A DNA stretch of 64,000 nt from Bdellovibrionales bacterium (GTDB lineage: Bacteria > Bdellovibrionota > Bdellovibrionia > Bdellovibrionales > JAMPXM01). Position 1 is the first letter of the stretch. Every line of letters begins with the position of its first letter. The notes under the pieces are model-generated. The model did no database searches. It was given only the letters and a program-made list of their open reading frames with translations, and was not told where the DNA came from. The translations under genes were made by a program, and so were the position numbers. Below, piece by piece: positions 1-7,535 of the stretch. The DNA lies in NCBI GenBank assembly GCA_016713885.1, contig JADJOF010000007.1:124001-188000 (forward strand). Direction: 5' to 3'.

Positions 1-1
1 C

Positions 2-1390
2 CCTGATGAGAACGTCGTAACAAAATCAGTCGACGTGACAAGCGGACTTGCCACGATTGACCTGACGGCGCCGCAGATTACGTCCCTGCAAATGAAAACA
101 ATGATGAAGGCGGCCACTCTTCCTGAGTCAGATGAGATCCAAAGGTTGTCGACTCGCCCATGGCCGAGCGTCGACTATGTCGCAAGCCTCAAGCCACAAG
201 CCTCGGTATCAATGAAGTCAGCACAACTCGTGACGCAGCAAGCGACTTCAAGCGAAGTCACAAATGTCTATAAAAATGCCTGCGGTCAGAGCGCACCGTA
301 TGCCGTCGTCACGACCAGCATCAACCAGATTGATAACTCGTCAACCATCTGGAGCGACTTTCTCTCAAACAATCCCGGCGCAACACCAGACCCGAACGCC
401 AAACTCTTTAAGCCACTCTCAACCATTTCATCAGGCGAACCCTCCGTTCACGTCTTATGTCATTTGCAGGCTCCCTCAATGCAGCATCAGTTCAATCAAT
501 GGTACCGCTCCTCGTCTCGACAGTGCTGCGACCCGAACGAGAGTTTTTGCAACATGATGATTGATCAAACCTATGCCTATCTGACGAAAGACTACGCTCG
601 AGACGATCAACCCGTTGTTTATCAGATTAAGTTTAAAGATGTAGCCACCGGAAACATCGTCACACGAAGCTCAAGCTTCACATTCAACTCTGTTACCGCC
701 GCACAAGGCTACAGCCGAAGCAATATGACGTCCATTCTTGGTCTTCCGGCAAACGATTTTGTTGACGGCTGGTCAGTCCCACACGAGTTCGACATTCCAA
801 TTCCAAAAGGCATGAGCGACATCGAGTACGCCATCGACATTCAGTCGACCTATCCCAACGAACGCTATACCCATGCGTACTATTGCTGGACAGGGAAACG
901 GATTCAACCCATCGTCAAAGTCGGTCTATCCACACCAATTGACGATCCAGTCATCATTCAGCCTCTCATCAGCAAGCTCAGCCAATCAGCAGTCTCAATG
1001 AGTTCCAATCCAGTTAATTCTTCTGAAATGCCGATCGAACACGATAGTCGCCTTGGAGAACCACGGGCCAACATGGCTCGATTCAGCACCAACCGCCTCT
1101 TCCCCATCGAGATCGATCCGCGCGGCGCAAGCAATACCTATCCCACTTATTCGGCTAGCAATAACCCTTATGAAATTGACGTAAAAGTCGAAATCGAAGT
1201 CACCGAATATGGCTCCGGCAAAAACGGGTATATTCCGATAAAACATATCGCGATGACTCCGACGTCGAACTATATCCCCGCAGATGGCATCGTACAAACG
1301 CGCCGAATCGGAGTCGAGACATTGCTGACGGATGTCTCTTGCCTACCGAATCTCAATAAAACGTACTGCTCTGGGCGTCTCAGAATCTAA
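2..1390 (+). CDS. Large secreted protein, 5'-truncated, N-terminal part of an M15-domain effector-like protein
   Basis: The frame is open from base 2, so the gene begins outside the window; the GTG at 35 is only the first in-frame start codon seen. About 460 residues are visible. They are rich in Ser, Thr, Asn, Pro and aromatics, with scattered Cys, beta-strand-like text and no transmembrane segment, as in secreted or surface proteins. I recognise no named domain. It ends at a TAA (1388-1390), but the same frame then stays open for 264 bases without any ATG, GTG or TTG and runs into the M15-type domain at 1655. The two parts are therefore most simply one gene split by a stop or by two compensating indels. 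The role as the delivery or surface part of a peptidoglycan peptidase is an inference. Confidence 0.6.
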   Translation, partial: PDENVVTKSVDVTSGLATIDLTAPQITSLQMKTMMKAATLPESDEIQRLSTRPWPSVDYVASLKPQASVSMKSAQLVTQQATSSEVTNVYKNACGQSAPYAVVTTSINQIDNSSTIWSDFLSNNPGATPDPNAKLFKPLSTISSGEPSVHVLCHLQAPSMQHQFNQWYRSSSRQCCDPNESFCNMMIDQTYAYLTKDYARDDQPVVYQIKFKDVATGNIVTRSSSFTFNSVTAAQGYSRSNMTSILGLPANDFVDGWSVPHEFDIPIPKGMSDIEYAIDIQSTYPNERYTHAYYCWTGKRIQPIVKVGLSTPIDDPVIIQPLISKLSQSAVSMSSNPVNSSEMPIEHDSRLGEPRANMARFSTNRLFPIEIDPRGASNTYPTYSASNNPYEIDVKVEIEVTEYGSGKNGYIPIKHIAMTPTSNYIPADGIVQTRRIGVETLLTDVSCLPNLNKTYCSGRLRI

Positions 1391-1654
1391 CCGCAATCAC
1401 TTGCGATTCCATCAGCGGATATCGATAGCATCCGCCTCGAAACATTTACGATTCAGCCCTTCCCAACATTCTTAAGTTCTTCTGGCGCCGTTATCGACAC
1501 CGGTACGCAATCAGAAAAAACCGTCCAACTTAATGCGACGAAATCGAACAATCTAGAGGTCACAGCCACGTACAATATCTCGCCCGGAGACGGCAAGCGT
1601 CGACGCTGCCTCGAGCGTTACGGCGGAAGCACAATCGCCTTTGCTCAGCGGTCG

Positions 1655-2551
1655 TTGGTCCTAATGGTGAAAGACGCCCTCAATGTGATGAAAGATGATG
1701 GCTACGCCATTACATGCAATGACGCAGGCCTCCCTTTTGGCGGCAAGCTGTTGAGCTCATGTACAGATATTACCGGCTTCACAAGGCACAACTGCAAATC
1801 TACCGCCTATCCTCATGAAGGCTCAGGTCATCGAAGCGGAAAAGCAATCGACACGCGTTACTTCTATAAGAGCGCGGGCCTACGCGATCGTTTTGATAAG
1901 GAAGATGCAAAAAACAAGATCGCGGCAGCAACTCAGCTCAGCAACTACATTGTAGAACTCGACGCTCTCGACAGGTTCTGCGCCAATAAACAGATTGCGA
2001 CACCGTTAGAGCCGCCTCTTGCCGACCCTGACAAGAAATGCCAGGATGCAGAGGGAAAGCGAAAGTTCACAGGAAAAGAGTGCTTTATGAATCGCGAAAA
2101 GATCGTTGCCGCTGGGTCCGAGCAACAGCTCGCGACTTACTGGACATGGGACAGCACAAACAAAAGTCCACTTGAAAAGTCTCTGACGCCAGCAACTGCT
2201 TGCCCTGACTCAGCCGCCTTCATATATGCCGACAGTTTCAACGCAATCGATGACTACACCACTTATGTCCTCGACATGCAAAGTGGACTGACGAGACTGA
2301 ATACGCTCTTTGAGCCGGACTTCCAGATAATATTCACGTTTGGGAAAGCGTCACAGCTGGCAGATGGGCGGTTCCATGCCAGTTGGAATAAGCTTTCTCT
2401 TTTTGACGGAGTTTTTCCGATTAAATCGCCGACACTCGACATCAAGTATTTAATCTACAAGAATAGCACCCCTGCATCATCGCCCAATCAAGACATCCAG
2501 ATTTTTAACATACCCGATCATCTCGACCATCTTCACTTAGAGGTAAAATGA
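1655..2551 (+). CDS. M15-type zinc peptidase domain (D-Ala-D-Ala peptidase-like), C-terminal half of the upstream gene
   Basis: The first possible start is TTG 1655, but the frame is open from 1391, directly behind the upstream stop. The zinc motif of the M15/MepA/VanY group is visible: S-G-H-R-S-G-K-A-I-D about 66 residues in, and the closing H-L-D-H-L-H-L-E-V-K. These provide His, Asp and His ligands. Known members cut peptidoglycan cross-links or stem peptides, so a wall-cleaving role in the periplasm or a neighbour's periplasm is likely. The middle part has several Cys and no family match that I know. Its TGA overlaps the ATG of the next gene (ATGA, 2548-2551), which implies translational coupling. 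Shorter copies of its 3' end recur five times downstream. The family call is fairly secure; the substrate is not. Confidence 0.6.
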   Translation: MVLMVKDALNVMKDDGYAITCNDAGLPFGGKLLSSCTDITGFTRHNCKSTAYPHEGSGHRSGKAIDTRYFYKSAGLRDRFDKEDAKNKIAAATQLSNYIVELDALDRFCANKQIATPLEPPLADPDKKCQDAEGKRKFTGKECFMNREKIVAAGSEQQLATYWTWDSTNKSPLEKSLTPATACPDSAAFIYADSFNAIDDYTTYVLDMQSGLTRLNTLFEPDFQIIFTFGKASQLADGRFHASWNKLSLFDGVFPIKSPTLDIKYLIYKNSTPASSPNQDIQIFNIPDHLDHLHLEVK

Positions 2552-2889
2552 AAACCTTGGCGACTTTCGCAACTCTCATGGCTCTTTGCCTGCCCGCTCA
2601 TGCGGCTGAACCAATTCATAAAAAACAAGTGCCGCGCGAAAAGCTATATTCCATCAAAACAAAGTATGTGATGTTCAAAATGCCTACAACTCGGTTCGAC
2701 CACTTTGATCGCTTCTTGGCTGGGAAAGAGCAATTGCAACTCTTCCCGAAGATCGGCCTCTCGCGGGCCGACGTTGAACTCATCAGTCCACCAGGAGGTC
2801 GCTCCGATACTCTTGTTCTAAAAGAGATATTTCAGTTGCGGGACTCCGTATTGGAAAAAACTGTTCATTTCGCTTTCAAAGCACAATGA
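2548..2889 (+). CDS. Secreted array protein C1, 5' part (frameshifted)
   Basis: The start ATG overlaps the stop of the M15 gene. A clear signal peptide is present (MKTLATFATLMALCLPAHAA). The text K-T-K-Y-V-M-F-K-M-P aligns with P-T-K-W-V-Q-I-Q-I-P of the next paralog at 3213. The homology then passes from this frame to the frame of 2886-3191 at an A6 run (2855-2860). Read with one extra A, the protein continues as L-E-K-N-C-S-F and aligns with the paralog's L-K-R-G-C-L-I. C1 is thus one gene of about 214 codons with a one-base deletion. No function is known. Its position straight behind a secreted wall peptidase, with its own signal peptide, would fit a periplasmic immunity or inhibitor protein (inference). 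Confidence 0.55.
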   Translation: MKTLATFATLMALCLPAHAAEPIHKKQVPREKLYSIKTKYVMFKMPTTRFDHFDRFLAGKEQLQLFPKIGLSRADVELISPPGGRSDTLVLKEIFQLRDSVLEKTVHFAFKAQ

Positions 2890-3191
2890 GAGAAAGAGAT
2901 ACCACTCCGTCTCGCATTCTAGCATTTATCAATTGTGCAAGAGGCGAGGCCGAAGTTTCTGGCGTTAGAATGACAGCAACATTCCTCGGAGGAGCCGGCC
3001 CCACAGAAAATGACTTCGCCGCAAACTCCGATATCATTCTCCGCTCTAAACTCCTAACTGAAGATGGCCGAGTTCTCCACCCTGGAAATGTGATTGGACT
3101 CTTCGACTGGACGGACGACGCAAAGACCAACGAAGTCGAACTCGTTTCAGAAAAGCCGACCGATCCCATTGTGCCCGACGACTACCTATGA
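2886..3191 (+). CDS. Secreted array protein C1, 3' part (frameshifted)
   Basis: This is the downstream half of the gene that starts at 2548. The ATG at 2886 overlaps the TGA of the first half (ATGA), but homology shows this is probably not a real start. The segment I-N-C-A-R-G-E-A-E-V-S-G aligns with I-N-C-D-G-S-V-A-I-I-N-N of the paralog at 3213-3887, and the homology runs back across the A6 run into the first half. The remaining text is beta-rich and ends P-D-D-Y-L, like the P-N-N-F end of the paralog. Its stop overlaps a vestige of an M15 tail (3187-3216). Confidence 0.5.
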   Translation: MRERDTTPSRILAFINCARGEAEVSGVRMTATFLGGAGPTENDFAANSDIILRSKLLTEDGRVLHPGNVIGLFDWTDDAKTNEVELVSEKPTDPIVPDDYL

Positions 3192-3216
3192 ACGGCTTCA
3201 CTTTGAGGTGAAATGA
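3187..3216 (+). pseudogene. Vestigial M15 C-terminal tail (1)
   Basis: The frame reads Y-E-R-L-H-F-E-V-K-stop, matching the last residues of the M15 gene at 2551 (D-H-L-H-L-E-V-K-stop). The TGA overlaps the ATG of the next secreted gene (3213) exactly as in the intact arrangement. It marks a duplication border. Confidence 0.55.
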
Positions 3217-3887
3217 AAATTAAATTCACGAACAACCCATACGACGTACGCGAGTGCTTCCAAGCCCTCCTGGTCCTTCTTCTGTGCACAATGGGCCGGC
3301 CGGAGATAAGCTCAGCAAGAAGCTCCAATGAAATGCATGTTCACATTCCGACCAAATGGGTTCAAATTCAGATACCTGAGCTCCGTATCAAAAATGTCGG
3401 CAGACTTCTCGAGGGATCAGGAAATGCAACATGGGGAAAAAATGTGGTTATAAAACCCGGCGAATTTGAAATCGGCGAAACTCAACTTAGTTCACACAAA
3501 GGACTTCGTCTGCTTCGAGACCTTTCTTTCGATCACGTCACATTAAAAAGAGGGTGTCTGATTTTACTGACTGGATACCCCAACTACCCGAAAAACGACT
3601 ACCTCGTAGGCACGATTAACTGCGACGGCAGCGTCGCCATTATCAACAATAAGCAATACTCAGGTGTTTTTGATGATTTCGAAACCGGTGGTAATGGTGT
3701 TCTCGCGCCAACTCTCGGGGCAATCGAAGTCAAGGAGTCCTTTAAGCTCCCAAGCGGACGACTTATCAAAAAAGGAACACAACTCAAAGCTGACGGGCAG
3801 TGGTTTCCAGAACTTCCAATAAACTCTCTTCGTATCGTTCCGCCGCCGCCAGAATCAAAACCCGGAATCTACCCGAATAATTTTTGA
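3213..3887 (+). CDS. Secreted array protein C2 (immunity-like paralog)
   Basis: 224 residues. There is a charged N-terminus and then a hydrophobic stretch (A-L-L-V-L-L-L-C-T-M) that reads as a long signal peptide. The body carries the array's recurring patterns: V-T-L-K-R-G-C, I-N-C about 27 residues later, a G-x-L-I-K-K-G-T element, and an end P-G-I-Y-P like the A proteins. It is the intact version of frameshifted C1. The start overlaps an M15 tail vestige (ATGA). I know no named family. A periplasmic protein binding the cognate or a related M15 domain is an inference from position only. Confidence 0.6.
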   Translation: MKIKFTNNPYDVRECFQALLVLLLCTMGRPEISSARSSNEMHVHIPTKWVQIQIPELRIKNVGRLLEGSGNATWGKNVVIKPGEFEIGETQLSSHKGLRLLRDLSFDHVTLKRGCLILLTGYPNYPKNDYLVGTINCDGSVAIINNKQYSGVFDDFETGGNGVLAPTLGAIEVKESFKLPSGRLIKKGTQLKADGQWFPELPINSLRIVPPPPESKPGIYPNNF

Positions 3888-3900
3888 GGTTAGCCTCTCC

Positions 3901-4173
3901 CTATCTATTAAAGGAGATCTTAATCCAGCTTGCGCCAGCCTCGGGATATTTCTTCACCACGACGCAGTCTCCGACGCTCAAGGATTTGATCATATTTGGA
4001 TGTACATTGAATTCTTCGACTTCACGAGAGCTACGCTTACCAGTGTCGATAGGCAGTCCGAAGAAAGACTCAGTCTGCATTGTTTGTTTCCAGGCCGAAC
4101 GAGTTCCGGCGAGACCACTGATAAGCTCAGCACTCTCAGGACGCTTCTGAAGAGTCGCGAAGAGGGCCTGAGC
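3901..4173 (-). pseudogene. C-terminal fragment of a type IV coupling protein (TraD/VirD4-like)
   Basis: On the minus strand 90 codons are open from just after a TAA (4174-4176) to a TAG (3901-3903). The text reads like the end of a conjugative coupling protein: P-E-S-A-E-L-I-S-G-L-A-G-T-R, then W-K-Q-T, then S-R-E-V-E-E-F-N-V-H-P-N and a short C-terminus. There is no start codon in place and the ATPase domain is missing, so this is a remnant. It lies between two array paralogs and suggests plasmid or ICE DNA was captured here. The plus-strand ORFs over this stretch are its shadows. The family assignment is from memory of the REVEEF-xxHPN pattern and is moderate. Confidence 0.5.
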
Positions 4174-4217
4174 TTACATCCGACCGCTCAATAGGTTATT
4201 AACAATTAACACTCTAG

Positions 4218-4364
4218 CATCTCGACCTGACACACGCTTTCAGTGCAACTCCGTGTGTAATGAGATTGCCGAACAAAGTCGACGAGCTCTATGATGCTCA
4301 TAGACTTTATTTTCAATCGGCCGACGATCATATCAATCACTACCATATCGAGGTACATCCGTAA
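4218..4364 (+). pseudogene. Vestigial M15 C-terminal tail (2)
   Basis: 48 open codons after a TAG, reading V-M-R-L-P-N-K-V-D-E-L-Y-D-A-H and then D-D-H-I-N-H-Y-H-I-E-V-H-P-stop. The H-x-H end matches the M15 gene, and the L-P-N...L-Y-D part matches the fragment at 7397-7984. Its TAA shares a base with the ATG of the following gene (TAATG, 4362-4366). No catalytic H-x6-D motif remains. Confidence 0.6.
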
Positions 4365-4915
4365 TGAAGTCAGTCTTCACTCTCACGTTAGGCTTTGTGC
4401 TTTCACAGACATTGTACTGTCGTGCATTTTCGGCAGAGAGAGCTCACTCTGATCTCTTTCATCCCGACGAAGGCGTTGAATATTGCATAGACAACAATAA
4501 AAATATGTTTCGCAAGCTGGAAAAAAAATTAGGCGCTTTCCGAGTTGCCCTGAAAGAGCAGATCAAACTTGATGACCTCACTCTGGCGAAAGGCTGCACG
4601 GTCCAGGTCGGTTTCAAAGATGCTGTCGATCGTACCTCGGAAGAATCCGAGAATCGATATATACAGTCATTTTATTGCGAGAAAACGCCCGCTAAATTTA
4701 AAAATCTAACTCTTCGAAATGCCAGTTTTGATCAAGATCAATGCTTACTAAACGACGCCAATACGACTTCACCAATAAGACTTTGTGGACGAGATCTCTA
4801 CGGATCAACAGAACTCCACTTTCATTCGGGGAGAGTCGATTGCAAGAGAACTCAGCTTCGAATGTTCAAGGGATCTGACGTCGATCCCGCTGGACTGTAT
4901 CCTAGCGAGCAGTGA
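4364..4915 (+). CDS. Secreted array protein A (first copy)
   Basis: 183 residues with a signal peptide (MKSVFTLTLGFVLSQTLYCR, ending near F-S-A). The mature part begins L-F-H-P-D-E-G-V-E-Y-C, a hallmark shared by all three A copies (this one, 5733 and 7071). It then shows L-T-L-A-K-G-C, F-Y-C about 38 residues later, D-Q-D-Q-C, R-L-C-G-R-D and the end A-G-L-Y-P. The even number of Cys suggests disulphides in the periplasm. The start overlaps the stop of an M15 tail, and gene B follows after 36 bases with its own ribosome site. Function is unknown; an immunity-like or envelope role is inferred from context. Confidence 0.65.
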   Translation: MKSVFTLTLGFVLSQTLYCRAFSAERAHSDLFHPDEGVEYCIDNNKNMFRKLEKKLGAFRVALKEQIKLDDLTLAKGCTVQVGFKDAVDRTSEESENRYIQSFYCEKTPAKFKNLTLRNASFDQDQCLLNDANTTSPIRLCGRDLYGSTELHFHSGRVDCKRTQLRMFKGSDVDPAGLYPSEQ

Positions 4916-4951
4916 GCGGCGACCATTTTCAAAAATGAAAGGAAGACCAAG

Positions 4952-5671
4952 ATGATCTCTGATGTCACCGTGACCGTTGTTGCCGGGCTACTAATATCTG
5001 CGGTTGGTTACGGCGGCACCATCGACAATTGTCCTTTGCGCCTTACCTCAGATTCCCCTCCGATCGTTGCTTGCTCTCGCATACCAAAGCACGAGCGAGA
5101 CAGCCGAAACGAGTGCCTGAAGAAAGCGTTTCCTCCTCCCCTAAAAGCGAATTCCGTTAGCACTTCGGGTTTTTTTGTACTTGAAGCGCCACATCCTATC
5201 TGTTTTGGGGATCAGCTATTTAAACCCTCAGAGTCTCCACTACTCGTGATTTTTAATAGAACTGGGCAACCGTTCGCCGTCTTAAACTTATTCGGCGATG
5301 TGAGGAGAGGCCGCCTCACCTTTAGAGACTCCATTTGCATCGGAAAAGAGGAAGATCACCTTTCAGCGCAAAATGGCGTTGGCTTCTTTCCTCCTCAACA
5401 GCGTCTAGTTGTCCGATCCCTCACTTGTGATGAAAATGGGGCTCCGACAATTCGGACGATCTCACTTCAGAATCCAATGACTCTGTGTGGAGCAACTTTC
5501 ACCACCGGAACCATCTTCCAGGTCAATCTTGAAGGAAAGCAGATTTCATTTCGGGCGACAAATAGCTTACACATCACTAACGGTGGCCAGGTGATCAATG
5601 TTATCGCCGGAAGAGAATATCTCAATCCCGATCCAGAGCGAACGCCATGTTCATGGGTAGCGCTGCAGTGA
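4952..5671 (+). CDS. Secreted array protein B (first copy)
   Basis: 239 residues. The start ATG has AAAGGAAG about 6 bases upstream. The hydrophobic N-terminus (V-T-V-T-V-V-A-G-L-L-I-S-A-V) is a signal peptide or anchor. It pairs with the copy at 6274: both have C-L-(K/R)-(K/D)-x-F-P, S-P-L-L-(V/L)-(I/V), a C-I-G/C-F-G element and a late (L/I)-C-(G/S)-x-x-F before a G-T/G-Q turn. The C-terminal C-G-x-x-x-x-x-G-T pattern also resembles the A proteins, so A and B may be distant relatives. Always placed directly after an A gene. No known family. Confidence 0.6.
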   Translation: MISDVTVTVVAGLLISAVGYGGTIDNCPLRLTSDSPPIVACSRIPKHERDSRNECLKKAFPPPLKANSVSTSGFFVLEAPHPICFGDQLFKPSESPLLVIFNRTGQPFAVLNLFGDVRRGRLTFRDSICIGKEEDHLSAQNGVGFFPPQQRLVVRSLTCDENGAPTIRTISLQNPMTLCGATFTTGTIFQVNLEGKQISFRATNSLHITNGGQVINVIAGREYLNPDPERTPCSWVALQ

Positions 5672-5706
5672 GTAGGCTTTGCCGTCTGAAAGCGGCCACC
5701 GTTTTA

Positions 5707-5736
5707 CAAGACATCCACCTCGAGGTTTCCGAATGA
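5707..5736 (+). pseudogene. Vestigial M15 C-terminal tail (3)
   Basis: The frame reads Q-D-I-H-L-E-V-S-E-stop, the same ending as the M15 tails elsewhere in the array. Its TGA overlaps ATG 5733 (ATGA), which fixes the start of the next A gene. Confidence 0.55.
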
Positions 5737-6251
5737 CAAGCTCTTTCCCAAGAACGCTTATATTAACCGTCGCCATTTCGATCAATTGTAATTCACTTTG
5801 TGCCTCCGAACTCTTTCATCCTGACGAATCGGTTCACTTCTGTGCTCCAGTCACCGCTGACCTCCTTAAGATTATGAAAAAGAGCGATTCTGAGCATATA
5901 TTTGTTAAAACGCTCAAGCTCGGACCAATGACAATCCCGAGAGGGTGCAAAGGTACGTTCGACTACGTAGATGGTTCAAAGCGAATCAATTTAAAGGAAA
6001 AGTTTCTGACGAGTGTTAGCTGTGAGAATGGCACGAAAGCGTCGTTTGCATCACTGACGATGGACAATATAGATCTTGATCAAAATCAGTGCCTGTTTTT
6101 TAAAGTGCCGGTAGATGAACCCTCTCAAATATGTGGACGTTCGTTCCATCGGAACGCTACGGTTTATGTCGACTATGGAAAACTCGACTGCCGACGAACC
6201 ATTCTATTGAATGTCGTTGGATCTCGCGCTGATCTTTATCCTGACCGCTAG
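5733..6251 (+). CDS. Secreted array protein A' (second copy)
   Basis: 172 residues when started at ATG 5733, which overlaps the M15 tail stop and gives a good signal peptide (M-T-S-S-F-P-R-T-L-I-L-T-V-A-I, cut near C-A-S). A longer start at 5679 would read through the tail and is unlikely. The mature protein opens L-F-H-P-D-E-S-V-H-F-C, then M-T-I-P-R-G-C, V-S-C, D-Q-N-Q-C, I-C-G-R-S and ends R-A-D-L-Y-P-D-R, closely following copy A. Gene B' follows 22 bases later. Function unknown. Confidence 0.65.
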   Translation: MTSSFPRTLILTVAISINCNSLCASELFHPDESVHFCAPVTADLLKIMKKSDSEHIFVKTLKLGPMTIPRGCKGTFDYVDGSKRINLKEKFLTSVSCENGTKASFASLTMDNIDLDQNQCLFFKVPVDEPSQICGRSFHRNATVYVDYGKLDCRRTILLNVVGSRADLYPDR

Positions 6252-6273
6252 TCAGTCGAACCGGAGAAAGCCG

Positions 6274-7014
6274 ATGAAGAGAACATACAATTTCTGGATT
6301 CACATTGTTTTTGGCGTCACTATCATTGCATCAAAAAGTCATTCAGCTTCGACGCTCGAAAACCAGAGCTGCATAGTCGACGTCGCGCGAATCAACGTTT
6401 CATCGTCCTCGTGTATCAAAATGACTGATCAGCAACTCAAGCTTCAATGCTTGCGTGACCTGTTTCCAAAAGACGTCAAAGTTGAGGTCATCCCAACGAC
6501 CGGCTATATCGTTCTGGATCTCTCGAAGAGCGCATGCATTGGCGACATGACAGCTTCTCCCAAACAGTCACCACTTCTACTTGTCTACGACGAAAAGGGT
6601 GCCCTCTTTAGCTTATCGAACTTTAAAGACCCTATTCGCGCTGGAAAAATGTCATTTATCAACGATATCTGCTTTGGAGCCGATGGTCGCCCAAGCGTCG
6701 ACCTCGACGACAAACTTCGGTTTCTGCCCAAGCATTCCGCCATTTCAATTTCAGATCTATTCTGCCCTGGTAAGGGACTCATTCGGCCCGTGGAGTTCTC
6801 TGTGCTGGAGCCGGTCACCATTTGTAGTATTGAGTTTCCGATTGGCCAAGTCTTCAATCGATCGCAAGGAAGGTACTCGTTCACCTCTTCTTTTAACGGC
6901 AAGATAAAGAAAGGCTCAGAGCAGATTTCAGTTAAGAAAGGTGACCGCTATGAAGTCACGGAAACACCAACCGGCACTTGTGAGTGGGTATTGCGAAACT
7001 CGAAGGCGCCCTAA
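6274..7014 (+). CDS. Secreted array protein B' (second copy)
   Basis: 246 residues from ATG 6274, preceded by GGAGAAAG; the longer in-frame start at 6211 lies inside gene A'. The signal peptide is M-K-R-T-Y-N-F-W-I-H-I-V-F-G-V and ends near S-H-S-A. It is the paralog of 4952-5671: shared C-L-R-D-L-F-P, T-G-Y-I-V-L-D, S-P-L-L-L-V, I-C-F-G and a C-terminal G-x-C-E-W-V like C-S-W-V in B. After its stop an M15 tail vestige follows directly. This is the second unit of a tail-A-B cassette. Function unknown. Confidence 0.6.
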   Translation: MKRTYNFWIHIVFGVTIIASKSHSASTLENQSCIVDVARINVSSSSCIKMTDQQLKLQCLRDLFPKDVKVEVIPTTGYIVLDLSKSACIGDMTASPKQSPLLLVYDEKGALFSLSNFKDPIRAGKMSFINDICFGADGRPSVDLDDKLRFLPKHSAISISDLFCPGKGLIRPVEFSVLEPVTICSIEFPIGQVFNRSQGRYSFTSSFNGKIKKGSEQISVKKGDRYEVTETPTGTCEWVLRNSKAP

Positions 7015-7074
7015 ATATTGCCGAACAAAGTAGATACACATATCAATCACATCCATCTCGAGGTCAGCGAGTGA
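7015..7074 (+). pseudogene. Vestigial M15 C-terminal tail (4)
   Basis: The frame reads I-L-P-N-K-V-D-T-H-I-N-H-I-H-L-E-V-S-E-stop. L-P-N-K-V-D matches tail 2, and the H-x-H end matches the M15 gene. The TGA overlaps the GTG start of A'' (GTGA, 7071-7074). Confidence 0.6.
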
Positions 7075-7535
7075 CCATCATCGCTAAGTCGGCAATTTCA
7101 ATAGCCTTGGCTGCATCTTGTGCCAATGCCACCGCAACGACCGAGAATCTATTTCATCCGGACGAAGCTATTTCCTATTGTGCTCCTCGGAGCCATGCGC
7201 TTTTTAAAATTTTAAAAAAACTTGGTGACGGAGAGAGCTATCTTTTCACCAATAAATTTATCACAGGTGGTTTGAGCATTCCGAAAGGCTGCACTGGCGA
7301 ACTCGACTATCCCGAGATGGCTGACCGGAGCAATCCCAATGAGCGAATACTTGTCGCCGTTTCCTGCCCCAACAGCACTCCTGCACGATTTCATGACTTC
7401 TTCTTCTCAACCGCGTCCTTCAGTACAGTAAGCTTCAGAAAAATCCACTCGATACGACTGAGTACATGTGGACCGAGGGAGAGTGTGACGAGAAGAAAAA
7501 AGCAGACTCGCAGATTCTTTGCGCGTCAGTTCTAA
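7071..7535 (+). CDS. Secreted array protein A'' (third copy, truncated)
   Basis: The GTG at 7071 overlaps the preceding tail stop and gives a signal peptide (T-I-I-A-K-S-A-I-S-I-A-L-A-A-S, cut near A-N-A). It opens L-F-H-P-D-E-A-I-S-Y-C and has L-S-I-P-K-G-C and V-S-C in register with A and A'. Homology stops near 7415-7420, at S-T-A-S-F. The following residues to the TAA at 7535 have no counterpart, and an overlapping frame carries M15-like text instead. The gene therefore lost its 3' third at a recombination junction. Probably non-functional. Confidence 0.5.
   Translation: MTIIAKSAISIALAASCANATATTENLFHPDEAISYCAPRSHALFKILKKLGDGESYLFTNKFITGGLSIPKGCTGELDYPEMADRSNPNERILVAVSCPNSTPARFHDFFFSTASFSTVSFRKIHSIRLSTCGPRESVTRRKKQTRRFFARQF

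Noticed and set aside
2855..2861. A-AAA-AAC as a programmed -1 frameshift site in C1
   Set aside because: The heptamer is not in the phase of the incoming frame and no stimulatory stem is evident; a simple indel is more likely.
3884..4194. Plus-strand ORFs between C2 and A
   Set aside because: They are shadows of the minus-strand coupling-protein remnant.
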